The notes under the pieces are model-generated. The model was not told where the DNA came from. It worked only from the letters and a program-made list of their open reading frames with translations, and did not search any database. The translations under genes and the position numbers were made by a program. This document shows, piece by piece, positions 1-9,949 of a stretch of 64,000 nt of DNA. Numbering within the stretch: position 1 is the first letter of the stretch; each line of letters begins with the position of its first letter. Origin of the DNA: Circinella umbellata (Eukaryota; Mucoromycota; Mucoromycetes; Mucorales; Lichtheimiaceae); NCBI GenBank assembly GCA_025093555.1, contig JAIWNF010000016.1, positions 496,001 to 560,000 of the forward strand, in the 5' to 3' direction.

Positions 1-611
1 TACCGTTACTTGATTTTACATCCTTAATATATACCTATTTCATATTTTGCCCCCCAACCCAAACCCAGAAAAGAAAAATAGTTAATATTCCATGATAAGA
101 TTAATATAAACCTTTTCTATTTCCTACTAACTCTTTTTTTTTCCCCTTCTATATTAACTAAAACCAAACAACATACTTTATTCTTTTCACTCCAAATCTC
201 GGCATGCGTTCTTGATAATACTTTAGAATCAAAATAGCCATTTAAAGGTCCTGGAGCTGTTTTTGATGAAGTTTGTCGACCGATTCGTAAATGTATTTTA
301 TCTCGTAATTCAAGTGTTTTTGTTTGAAACATGGAATGGCGAGGTTGTAAAATTACAGTGACGACACCCATGGATGGAGAAGACTGTACCATTGTAACTA
401 ACAAAAAAAAAAACATTTAAAAATTTTAATGGATATAAATATATATATATACATTGATATTGGTTATCTAATTCAGCTAATAAGGAATAATAGGTATATA
501 TGTATTGTTTTTTTTTTCTTCTTTTGTTTGTTTGTTTTTACGTTTTTGTCCATTTGATTTAACTTCTTCCTCTTCTTCGGTACGTTGTTGTAATTGGGAG
601 GTCGTCGTCAT
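1..611 (-). CDS. FHA-domain protein, N-terminal part (runs off left edge)
   Basis: Phosphothreonine-binding FHA (forkhead-associated) domain protein. Three exons join in phase: 611-542, 397-177 and 34 to beyond position 1. Exon 1 encodes an acidic, Q-rich leader (MTTTSQLQQRTEEEEEVK). Exons 2-3 carry the FHA core: a GRQTS strand, LSRTHAEIW with the conserved Ser-x-x-His, then IKDVKSSNG, the Asn-Gly turn that contacts phosphopeptide. The GRQT...NGYFDSKVLSRTHAEIW spacing recalls the Far10/Vps64/SLMAP group, which tethers STRIPAK-like complexes to membranes. That subgroup assignment is inference, since the coiled-coil and membrane tail would lie outside the window. The downstream ATG-like stretch at 416 is intron read-through; the start at 611 was chosen because its GT donor joins exon 2 in frame. 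A GA dinucleotide tract lies just upstream. Confidence 0.8.
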
Positions 612-2805
612 GATGGGGGGGTGAAAAAAAAACAAAAGTCGGAGAGAGAGAGAGAGAGAGATGTAGATGAATGAAAATTAGGGTAAAGAAAAATAAATAA
701 TGTAAGGGAAATCAGTAATTACTTTTTTTCTTAACAAATAAAAATAGGTGTTTTTTTTTACACGAAAAGAATGAATAAACCCGTTATGCTGTGATTAAGC
801 TCTTATGCAGCGGGACTTGGAAAAAAAAAAAAAAGACCAGTTCATCTTTCCTGCCTTCCCCTTTGATTTAAATGTATAAAAAAAGCACTTGGCATAATTT
901 ATTAGGATCAAATAAATTTATTGTTCCTTGTTGTATGTCTGTGTGTCTCTCCTTGATTTAATATTATTATCTCGTGCTTATTATTTATATCTTAAAAACA
1001 ATAAGAAATTACATAAATCTATGTAAAATTTCACCTAAATAAATATTAATTTATATGTACGTAGCACATGCGTCTTGAATAAAAATCAGATAAAAACAAG
1101 TACAAACGTACTTGGGGATATAAGGGGATTTTTGAAACAATAACAATTTTATGCTCTATGTCTTGAGTATTTTTTTTATTTATTTATTTATTGGAAATGC
1201 ACATTGTTTTAATTTATTTGATTAAATTAACCTATAAAAAACAATAATGTACTATATCCTATTTATGTAGCTGTTTGTTGTCATGATAAATAATCTAGCA
1301 GTATTCTACATGCAAATTCTACGTAAAAACAGAGACAATGATATATCCATTGTTTAGTTCTGTGTAAATCAAATAAAGAAAAGTATAGAATTGTACATAT
1401 AATCGACCTAATAAATTTGTTTGATAAAAACTTATCCTTTAGATAACTAAACTATTCATGTCAAAGCAACTTTGAGTACTTGATCTCTTACTCTTATCTC
1501 TTTATATATATATATATTATAACGAATTTTTGAGGAAAAGAATGTATCACCGGTAATAGACAAATATATCATTCTTTTCTGATGATATACCCCTCCCCCA
1601 TTGGCTTTTGTGACGGTTGCTAGGATACCGAATATAAATATAGAAGTGAATGATAATGTACTATAGCCAGAATGACCCATAGTAATTAAATGCTTTTAGA
1701 ATATGGAAACTAAAATAAAGTCTTTCAATTGTACAATATATAATAACTCGACTATGAATATATCTTTCAATTATAACATAATACAGATATAAAAACACGA
1801 ACCTCGTGAATCGTTTCAATAAATTATATCGATTGATATGTTTCGTGAGGAATAAGCGAATGGTACATTCTTTTATACTCTCTGGTAAATAAAATGTTAA
1901 ACTTGAAAAAAAAATTGGTTGCCACGTATTTCTTTGAATAACAAGGAACAAATTGGTTTCCTTTACTTCATTATAATGAGTTCAACCCAAGGACTTTGCT
2001 CAGGGGGGTGGAGATATTTCATGGTTTGTGATGATGAAGCGTTCAAAATAATAATAAAAAAAAGTAGTGGAATTCCGCCCCCCTACACACACACACACAC
2101 AAATTTGTAATTAGAAAATGTACATACAACAAAAACGAAAATAATCATATGATATTTTTTCGTTACTTTCACCTAGCAAAATATATATTCTCGTTTCAAA
2201 TTTCCCATGGAATTTAGAGTTATATCTATATAAATTCAGAATAATATTCTTCTTGATGTGACCCATGGGCCACTACTTTTATATAATGTGTGGAAAACAA
2301 TTTATCTACGTTGAACACAACCAATAATAGTAAACATTGAACAATATTATTCAGATTTTTTGCCCTCCCCCCTATGTACCTTAATTAGTATGAGCCGGGC
2401 GACATGGTAAACCTAACACTTATAATGTATTACAAAAGTTAAAAAAAAATCTTATTAACGAAAAGTAGTGAATGATTGACAATTCGACGGGGATCCATGT
2501 CATCATTATTGACTAACTATGTGGGAAAATATGTTTCGGGTGTGAAAAAAAAAAAGCTGTATCGTATCATTTTCTTCAACGATACTCTTTTTACATCATA
2601 AAAAATACTGGATCTAATTCGTTGGATGGAAAAGACTAATTATATACATATTGGTGTTTTCTAAAACATTTTTTTTAAGGAAACCCCTGAAAGAATAACC
2701 CCCAATGAGATGTTGTGATTGACACATTTTTATCTTTACCGTTGGTAAATGTTAAGAATAAATTTTAAGATAAGACAGTTATCATTTTTGCGTGTTGTTT
2801 ACTTG
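612..2805. other. Intergenic, no gene seen
   Basis: AT-rich DNA with homopolymer runs, a CA tract near 2088-2100 and only short ORFs of low-complexity composition (for example 1456-1680 and 1661-1951 on minus). None shows a recognisable domain or a convincing splice chain. The first few hundred bases serve as the FHA-gene promoter. Confidence 0.6.
641..660. repeat. GA microsatellite in 5' leader of the FHA gene
   Basis: About ten GA units lie 30-50 bp upstream of the FHA-gene start codon. On the coding strand this is a CT-rich tract, a common fungal promoter/leader feature. Function is not shown. Confidence 0.7.
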
Positions 2806-2892
2806 GCAGTTTCCGACTTTCTGACCTACTTGCAGAAACAGGTCGAAATTGGTGGGAATATATAACATGATAGAGTTGGTAATCAATAAACA

Positions 2893-3316
2893 TATGGAAC
2901 TCTATAGTACAATACCACAGAAATGACACTGATACTGATGATGTTTATTTTAAAACACTGTGGTTTTGCATTTTTTGATGTATAGATGCTGCACAAAGCA
3001 AATCATTAGCCTCAAACATGAATACTTCACAAGGTTAAAGACCCGACATCCACTGTCAATGGCCCCACAAGAGTCCGTTGTGTAGATCTATTTACAGAGA
3101 AGTAGAATTTTTTATGTAGAGCTTTTTTTTTCTTTTGTTTAGAGATAACAAAAATGAAGGCTGACTTAGCAAAAGTTAAAATAGACAATGAGAATATCTA
3201 TTTTTTTTTGTTTCATAACTTGAATATAAAAGACTCTCACTTACTATCTCTCCAATAAAACTTTTTCATTGAATGAAAAGGAGCTTTTCCGCCCACGTTT
3301 TCCGCCTTTTTTTTTC
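2893..3316 (+). repeat. Left arm of long inverted repeat
   Basis: It starts with TATGGAACTCTATAGTACAA and ends in the CCGCCCACGTTTTCCGCC block. The reverse complement of 3839-4240 matches it almost base for base (roughly 95 percent by eye) apart from a 20-base insertion near 3270-3290 and changes in poly-T length. Confidence 0.9.
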
Positions 3317-3838
3317 TACTATGGCGGAAAACCCAACACTGCTGTGAAACTGCATTGTTTGTTTGTCATTGGAGCAAAACAAAACGACTCTATTCAGAAA
3401 CAAAATTATGCACATGCAAGCCAAGTATAAGTTTTTGACACCTAATTAAAACTCCTTTCTCCAGGTACACAAAAAAAAAATTATATGCAACGTTTTAAAA
3501 TCTAGGTACAACAAACTAAAGTTCTTTCTTTTTTTTTAATTGGACATGTATTCTTTGGTGATCGTTTCAGTTTGACAGCTTTTTGATATCTGAAATCTCT
3601 TCTTCATGATGACTCCAATCCCCCCCCCCTGTTTTTTCTGTTAAACGTTTACATTTATCCCACTCTAGATGTTAAATAAGATCATTTAAAAACTAAGGAG
3701 TGTTTCTTTTATTTATATTACCGACTAGTAAAATAATAGAATACTCATTTATTATTGGTTTATCACTCTATCAAAGAAATGGAACTTTTTTTTATTTTAC
3801 TATAATAAATAACAGTAAAGAGGTTTACGCCATACCAG

Positions 3839-4240
3839 AAAAAAAGAAAGGCGGAAAACGTGGGCGGAAAAGTTTCATTAAAGAGATAGTAAGTGAGAGT
3901 CTTTTATATTCAAGTTACGAAACAAAAAAAATAGATATTCTCATTGTCTATTTTAACTTTTGCTAAGTGAGCCTTCATTTTTGTTATCTCTAAACAAAAA
4001 GAAAAAAAGTTCTACATAAAAAAATTCTACTTCTCTGTAAATAGATCTACACAACGGACTCTTGTGAGGCCATTGACAGTGGATGTCGGGTCTTTAACCT
4101 TGTGAAGTATTCATGTTTGAGGCTAATGATTTGCTTTGTGCAGCATCTATACATCAAAATGCAGAATCACAGTGTTTTAAAAAAAAAGCCATCATCAGCA
4201 TTAGTGTCATTTCTGTGGTATTGTACTATAGAGTTCCATA
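3839..4240 (-). repeat. Right arm of long inverted repeat
   Basis: Inverted copy of 2893-3316, separated from it by about 520 bases of unrelated AT-rich spacer. A transcript across both arms would fold into a hairpin of about 400 bp. Confidence 0.9.
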
Positions 4241-4608
4241 ATAGTTTCTGTTGTGAGCCTTATAATATAACGTTATAATAACAATAATAATAGTAACAGT
4301 TTCTAATGCATTAAAAAATATAAATAGATCAAATTACTTTTATTCAATTATGATGTATCGTACGTATTTATGGTTACTGGTGCCAGCTCTATAATGTTCG
4401 CCAGTTTCCGACTGTAGAAACCTTTTACCCCCCCCCCTTTTCCCACTTGGCGGAAAAAAAAGGGGGGCGCCGCCAGGTCGGAAAAGTCGGAAACTGGCAA
4501 CACTGATAAGTATAAAAAGAAAGCTTAAAGTTATTAGCAACTTTTGAAAATAAAAATAAAAAAGCTTATCGTCAATTTATACATATTAGTTTGTTTTTTT
4601 TTCCTATA

Positions 4609-6143
4609 ATGAAATTCACAGCTATTATTCTTGTTCTTGCCACGACCTCTTTATCGGTCGCTTCTGGATACAATGTTCGTCAAATCGGTGCTTTGAATAC
4701 CAAAGAATATACCGTGTATCTTGGTATGTTAAATTAATCAAAATGATCGTATACGTAAATAAAATAATAGTAACATCATCAATTTTTATTTTTATTTTTA
4801 TTTTATATAGAAAATGATGACAACATTCCAATTTCTCCATGGCATGATGTTCCTCTTCATCCAGGTCGTGACACCAATGTTTACAACATGATTATAGAAA
4901 TTCCTCGAGGAAAGAATGCTAAAATTGAGGTACGTGTATTCTGAAAGTATTTATTTATTTATTTATATATAGATTATTGATTTGATTTCACATTTTTTTT
5001 TTACTATATATGAAAAATGATTATAGATTCAAAAAGAAAAAACATTCAATCCATTGGCACAAAAAGTTGGCAAGAAGAAAGGACAATTAAAATACATTGC
5101 CGACATTGACCCTTGGCATGGCTATCCTTGGTCTTATGGTAGTATTCCACAAACATGGGAAAATCCATACATTAAAAATGAAGAGATTGGAACAAAAGGG
5201 GGTGATAATGATCCAGGTATTGAAAAAAAAAAGGTATTGAATGACCCTATTGACTACTTTTTTCTGAATAATGGACTACTTCATTTTGGTATTATATCAA
5301 TAAACCAAAACAATATAGGAGCTAAAATGAACTTTTTTTATTATTACGTATTGTATTCAATTTTTTAGTTGATGTTATTGACATTAGTACCGAATCGGGT
5401 TTCCCTGGACAAGTTCGACAAGTCAAACTCTTGGGTGGACTTTTAATGATTGATGATGATACCACCGATTGGAAGATTATTGCTATCGATGTCAATGATA
5501 AACGTGCTCATCACTATAATGGTACGTACACTAATATTCCTCAAGAAAGATGAGTGTTATCTACTCCAGAGAATAAAATTATTTATTCATGTTATCTTAA
5601 ATTATAGATATTTACGACGTTGAAGAAAATATTCGCAAAGATATTCAACATTGGTTCAAAGTTTATAAGATTCCTCAAGGTGATGGTGAAAATGTTTTTG
5701 CTTTCAATGGTGAATTTCAAGATAAACAAGCTATTCAAAACTTAATGATAGAAACCCACGATTATTGGAACTTGTTAATCAATGGTACTATTAAGGCTGA
5801 TGACATTGATTTGTAAGTTTTAAAGTATACCCTTTAATAATTATCTTATTATCCCTATAAATGGTCAAAAAAAAAAAAGAAAGGACTATCAAAGATTTTT
5901 TAATTTTAACTCCTCCTAATGGGATTAGATGTAACTTGTCTGTTCAAGGGTCCATAAATTTAGTCAAGGCAGATAGTAATGAAGTCAAAGATGTTCCAAA
6001 GGTACGGTTCTTTTTTTTTTTAATTTAGCAAATCGGAGTTGTTTTATTCTATTGTTGGGTACGCTAAAAAAAATGTTTCACAAATCCGGTATAACTTTTT
6101 GTAGGCTGACCCTAAACCTGATGCTAAGATCAAAGATGAATGA
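4609..6143 (+). CDS. Soluble (family I) inorganic pyrophosphatase with signal peptide
   Basis: Hydrolyses pyrophosphate to two phosphates with divalent metal ions. Seven exons (4609-4723, 4811-4929, 5027-5216, 5369-5521, 5608-5812, 5929-6001, 6105-6143) give 297 residues. Family I features in order: IIEIPRGKNAKIEIQKEKTF, HGYPWSYGSIPQTWENP, the metal-binding signature DNDPVDV split across the exon 3/4 join, DWKIIAIDVND, KVYKIPQG, and FNGEF...IETHDYW near the C terminus. The protein starts with MKFTAIILVLATTSLSVASG, a clear cleavable signal peptide, whereas the usual family I enzyme is cytosolic. This points to a secreted, vacuolar or wall-associated isoform. The small terminal exons encode a short acidic/lysine tail ending in KDE. 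A poly(A)-type AATAAATAAATA follows near 6216. Confidence 0.92.
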
Positions 6144-8005
6144 GGTCCAACGGAAAAGTTTTATATCAGCAAATCTATCTTTTTACTGGAATTATTATTT
6201 TGTATATACCTTCTTTAATAAATAAATATATAGTCACTTTTTTTTATGCATCATGTTGATCCTTTGCGGTTACACTTCTTTTCAACAATATATTAAGATT
6301 CAGTTAATCTCTTTTAATCGATAGACTATATAATTTTATCAGTAATTAACAGCTGTTTTATACATTTCATTCAGTTTTACATTTAAGGCAAATATAGATC
6401 AATGTAAATTATTTACGTCTTGTATATATATATATATATAACTAATAAGTTTCTTTTTGATATATTTATATATAATAAATAGGGTAACATAAAGCAATTG
6501 TAACCCAAAGTAGCAATTGTCACCAGATGAAGAGATTTATATATATGTTTTCTCTCCAAAAAATTTATTAATTGGTTTAAAGTAATATTTATATTATTGA
6601 TAACCCAAATAGTTTTATACTCTCTTTTTTATCGCGGTAAAAAGATTCTTAATCCAACCTGTTTCTTGGATTTGAAAATGGAAATAGTTGACTTATTTTC
6701 TCTTTCTTTGCCTCGGTACAAAACAAAAAAGGGTTCCACATGGTGATTACCCAATCATAAACCCTTTTATCACACTGTGTACACACGGTGGAAAAAAAGT
6801 ACACGCACACACCTCACAAAAAAAAAAAACGTGTGTAGCATTTGTGGATAAAAATAAATCGACCTTTTAGTAGTACAAAAAAAATAAAACAAAAAATTTC
6901 AAGTGGGGTACATATTCATTAAGCCTACCCCAGTTGGGGGAGGGGGGGTCGGGATCGTTAAAACGAATTAATTTCCGAGTTTCAGTTAACTTTTGGTTTT
7001 TTTTAAATGGTAGAAAGGAAAAACAAACATTGATTTTTTGTTAATAAACAAGTAAACATTGAATAGTAATAATAAAAAAGGCGGGGAGGGAAAGGAATTC
7101 ACATAATTGATGCACTACAACCGAAAAAAAGGTTATTTACCCGGGAGGGTACAGTTTCAAAAGCAATGTCTTAAGCTTATGTTATACGTGATGTTGGAGT
7201 ACAAATTTACACACACACACACACACAAAAGCATTGATAATTCACACGAACAAAAAAAAAATATATTAATAGAAACGAGTTGATCAAGTGATGATCGACT
7301 TTTGTCATTATAATTTATTTGTAAATAGACAATAAACCTTATACTTTATATATACACACTGTATAAATAAATAAATGAAAAGATTGTGGCGATACTATTT
7401 GTGCCTCGATCAGGTCCTGATTATATAATTTAAGGGGAGGAGTTGATATTAAATGGATGGATCTGCAATTTTTTTAGAAACCAAAGCGAACTTTTCATTT
7501 TTTTTATGTGAACCACATCAATATACATAATATTTTATTTTACAAGAGACCCTTTTTTTTTTTTCTTCTTTTTTTTTTTGCACATTGCAATAGAAAATTA
7601 AATAGAAAAAAAAAGAATATAACCAATCAAACACAGAAATAAAGAATATAAAGAATAAAGGAAATAAAAACAACAAATGCAACAAAAGATAAATAAGAAA
7701 GAAAAAAGGAGGAAAGAACAAAAGATACAGATAAACACAAAGGGTAGAAAGTTTGTTTTTTTTTTTGAAAGGGAGGGGGAAAGAAAAGGAAAGAAAGAGC
7801 TCCTTCTTCTTTTTTTTTCCTTGGAGGAGTTATGGATATAATAGAAATAAGGAGGAGGGGGAGGATGCGGTTTAAATAGAAGAAAATGAGATATATATAT
7901 AGTATATTTATATATGAGAAAGAGGAGATAAATGTATATAAATGTGTGTGTGTGTGTGTGTGTAGAACAGGGGGGAGAGGAGGAGAATAATTGTAAATAA
8001 GAAAT
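6144..8005. other. Intergenic between convergent genes
   Basis: 3' regions of the pyrophosphatase and the homeodomain gene plus about 1.5 kb of AT-rich sequence with purine-rich runs, a CA tract near 7210-7227 and a GT tract at 7943-7964 (on the coding strand a CA tract in the homeodomain gene's 3' UTR). The 67-codon ORF at 7518-7721 is poly-Phe/Lys low complexity. No gene seen. Confidence 0.6.
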
Positions 8006-8353
8006 TTAGCTTAAAAAGCTACAAGGTTCCGCCATGAAAGGTGTACTGGCCATTTGATTCCAATACATATAAGAAGATGCTGCAGCTTGTGGATTAAACA
8101 TTGTATCTTCAACAATCATGTTGGGTTGATAGGCAGCAGTTAAAGCTGTTGGGATAGGTGTTTCAATGAATCGTACAAGACGACGCGTTTCCTCATGTTT
8201 CTCCATCAAACTCAAAAGTTCTTGTTTCATGTGATGAGCAACGCCTTTGAGTGAATGACGGAAAAATCGGGATGCTTGTTTATTTTCAGTGAAATCACTG
8301 CATTGAATCCATTCTTCTTCGTTCGTACTGATATCATCCTTATTATTATTATT

Positions 8354-8385
<32 letters not shown>

Positions 8386-9949
8386 GCATCATGTAAAATT
8401 GAGGTGATTCACTAATGTCGAAATGTACATCGGCTAGAACATCACATTCACCAGCGATATATTCTATACTTGCTACAGCATCCAATGAAATTTCCATACG
8501 GAATAAACTACCCGCATCAGCAATATGCCATGCAAACATGCGTCGTTCAGGTTGATATACACATAATAAATCGTTTGCACGTAATTTAAGTCGATGCCAG
8601 GAGCCAATGGTCAATGTGGTTGCGTTCAATGAAGTGTCGTTATTATTATTATTATGGTTATTGTTACTAGTATTCTTATCGTCTAATAATTGTGATTGTT
8701 GTTGTTCTGTTGATTGTAATGATGTTTGACTACTTTCACTGCTGCTACTTGTAGTTGTGCTACTACTACTAGCACTTGTTGCGGGTGGGGTCATCATGAG
8801 ACTGGATGGATCAATAGTGGTTACTATAGGATCACTCAATGCTCTCACAGGACTGACGAGTTCGCCCGTGGTCGGATCAGAAACTGCTAGACTACAAGAT
8901 TGTGCTCGGTCAAATGCATCTAATAGTAACGGAATTTAGTTTTATACATATAAATTTAACAATCAAGAGAAAAATAATTATAATGAAATAGTGTCTTTTT
9001 TTTTTTTTTGCTTACCAGGTGCACACCAAAGATCGCTTGTCATGGTAGATGGTGCTGGAGGAGTTGCAGCTGGTGTAGAAGGACCATAATTGAAATCAGA
9101 AGTAGTCAACATAGCAGTGGGTCCAGCATCCGGGACAGGAACCAAGGTGGGTATTGTTGAGTTGTTGTATGGGTGAGTAGGTGTTGTGATAGATGTAGGT
9201 GATGATTCAACAGGTGTATTTTCAGACCACTGTTGATGTGGGTGAGTCGGAGGATAATATATGTGAGAAGGGGGCGGAGTAGCGGTAGAAGTAGGCAGTT
9301 GCACAGGATTATGTTGTTGAATGGTATCAACGCTTTGGGCACGAGGAAGCGGCACTCGTGCTGATGATGGAGTTGGATAAGCCTGTTGTTGTGGACGATA
9401 GTAATGTTGTTGTTGTTGTTGTTGTTGATGAGGTTGAAGTGGCATCAATGGTGGACCATGATGTTGTTGTTGATGATGAGGATGGTGATGATGATGATGT
9501 TGTTGTTGATGATGAGGGTGGTGGTTACCGTAGGGATGAGCACCATATTGTTGTTGATGATAATGATACAGTTGTGCACGAATGGAAGCTTGTTGCATTT
9601 GCATTTGAGCTCTTTTTTGCATGTGCTTGACTTTGGCTCTTCTATTTTGAAACCAAATTTGAATCGATCGTTCACTCATTTGTAATCGTTCTGCTAACTG
9701 CTTACGAAGTTTACTGTTGGGACTAACATTGACAGCAAATGTATCTTCAAGAACAGCAAGTTGCTCGGCAGTCGCCCGGGTACGTTTTTTTGTTGTTGAT
9801 GTTGTCTTGTTATTATGAACAGTAGTATCTTCTTCATTGCTATTGGATTGTTCAATCATAGTAGAATGATCATTACCAGGAACAATGGATGTTGTATCAT
9901 CCTTGTTCACAATGTGTGAGGATGGTGGTTGTACTGAAGTTGTGGACAT
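8006..9949 (-). CDS. Homeodomain transcription factor with C-terminal globular domain
   Basis: Two exons (9949-9016 and 8919-8006) give 615 residues. A canonical 60-residue homeodomain lies at about 53-113: KKRTRATAEQLAVLEDTF starts helix 1 and WFQNRRAKVKH is the recognition helix (W99, N102, R104). It is followed by His/Gln/Pro-rich segments. Exon 2 contributes a Ser/Thr/Asn linker and a second folded region (about 415-585) starting WHRLKLRANDLLCVYQP, with FAWHIADAGSLFRMEI, a poly-Q insertion, and FRHSLKGVAHHMKQEL. A homeodomain followed by this kind of domain recalls Pho2/Phx1-type fungal regulators of stress or nutrient response. I infer that kinship from architecture, not from an alignment. 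Nuclear localisation is expected. The exon 1 ORF runs on to a stop at 8978, but a GTAAGC donor at 9015 joins exon 2 in frame. Confidence 0.88.

Larger units (their letters stand above)
2806..4507. mobile_element. Probable non-autonomous foldback/TIR element
   Basis: A block bounded by related inverted ends. On the left, GCAGTTTCCGACTTTC begins near 2806. On the right, the reverse complement of 4475-4507 reads CAGTGTTGCCAGTTTCCGAC followed by TTTTCCGACC. A third copy of GCCAGTTTCCGACT lies at about 4392. Inside are two long inverted arms (separate entry) and several TTTTCCGCC/GGCGGAAAA motifs. No transposase is visible; the 88-codon ORF at 3700-3966 simply crosses an arm boundary. The left-end match is imperfect and no clear target duplication was seen, so exact borders are uncertain. 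This reading is inferred from the repeat geometry. Confidence 0.45.

Noticed and set aside
9358..9685. Plus-strand ORFs of Val/Asp/Leu/Met repeats
   Set aside because: They are antisense shadows of the His/Gln-rich part of the homeodomain gene; repeat composition alone keeps them open.
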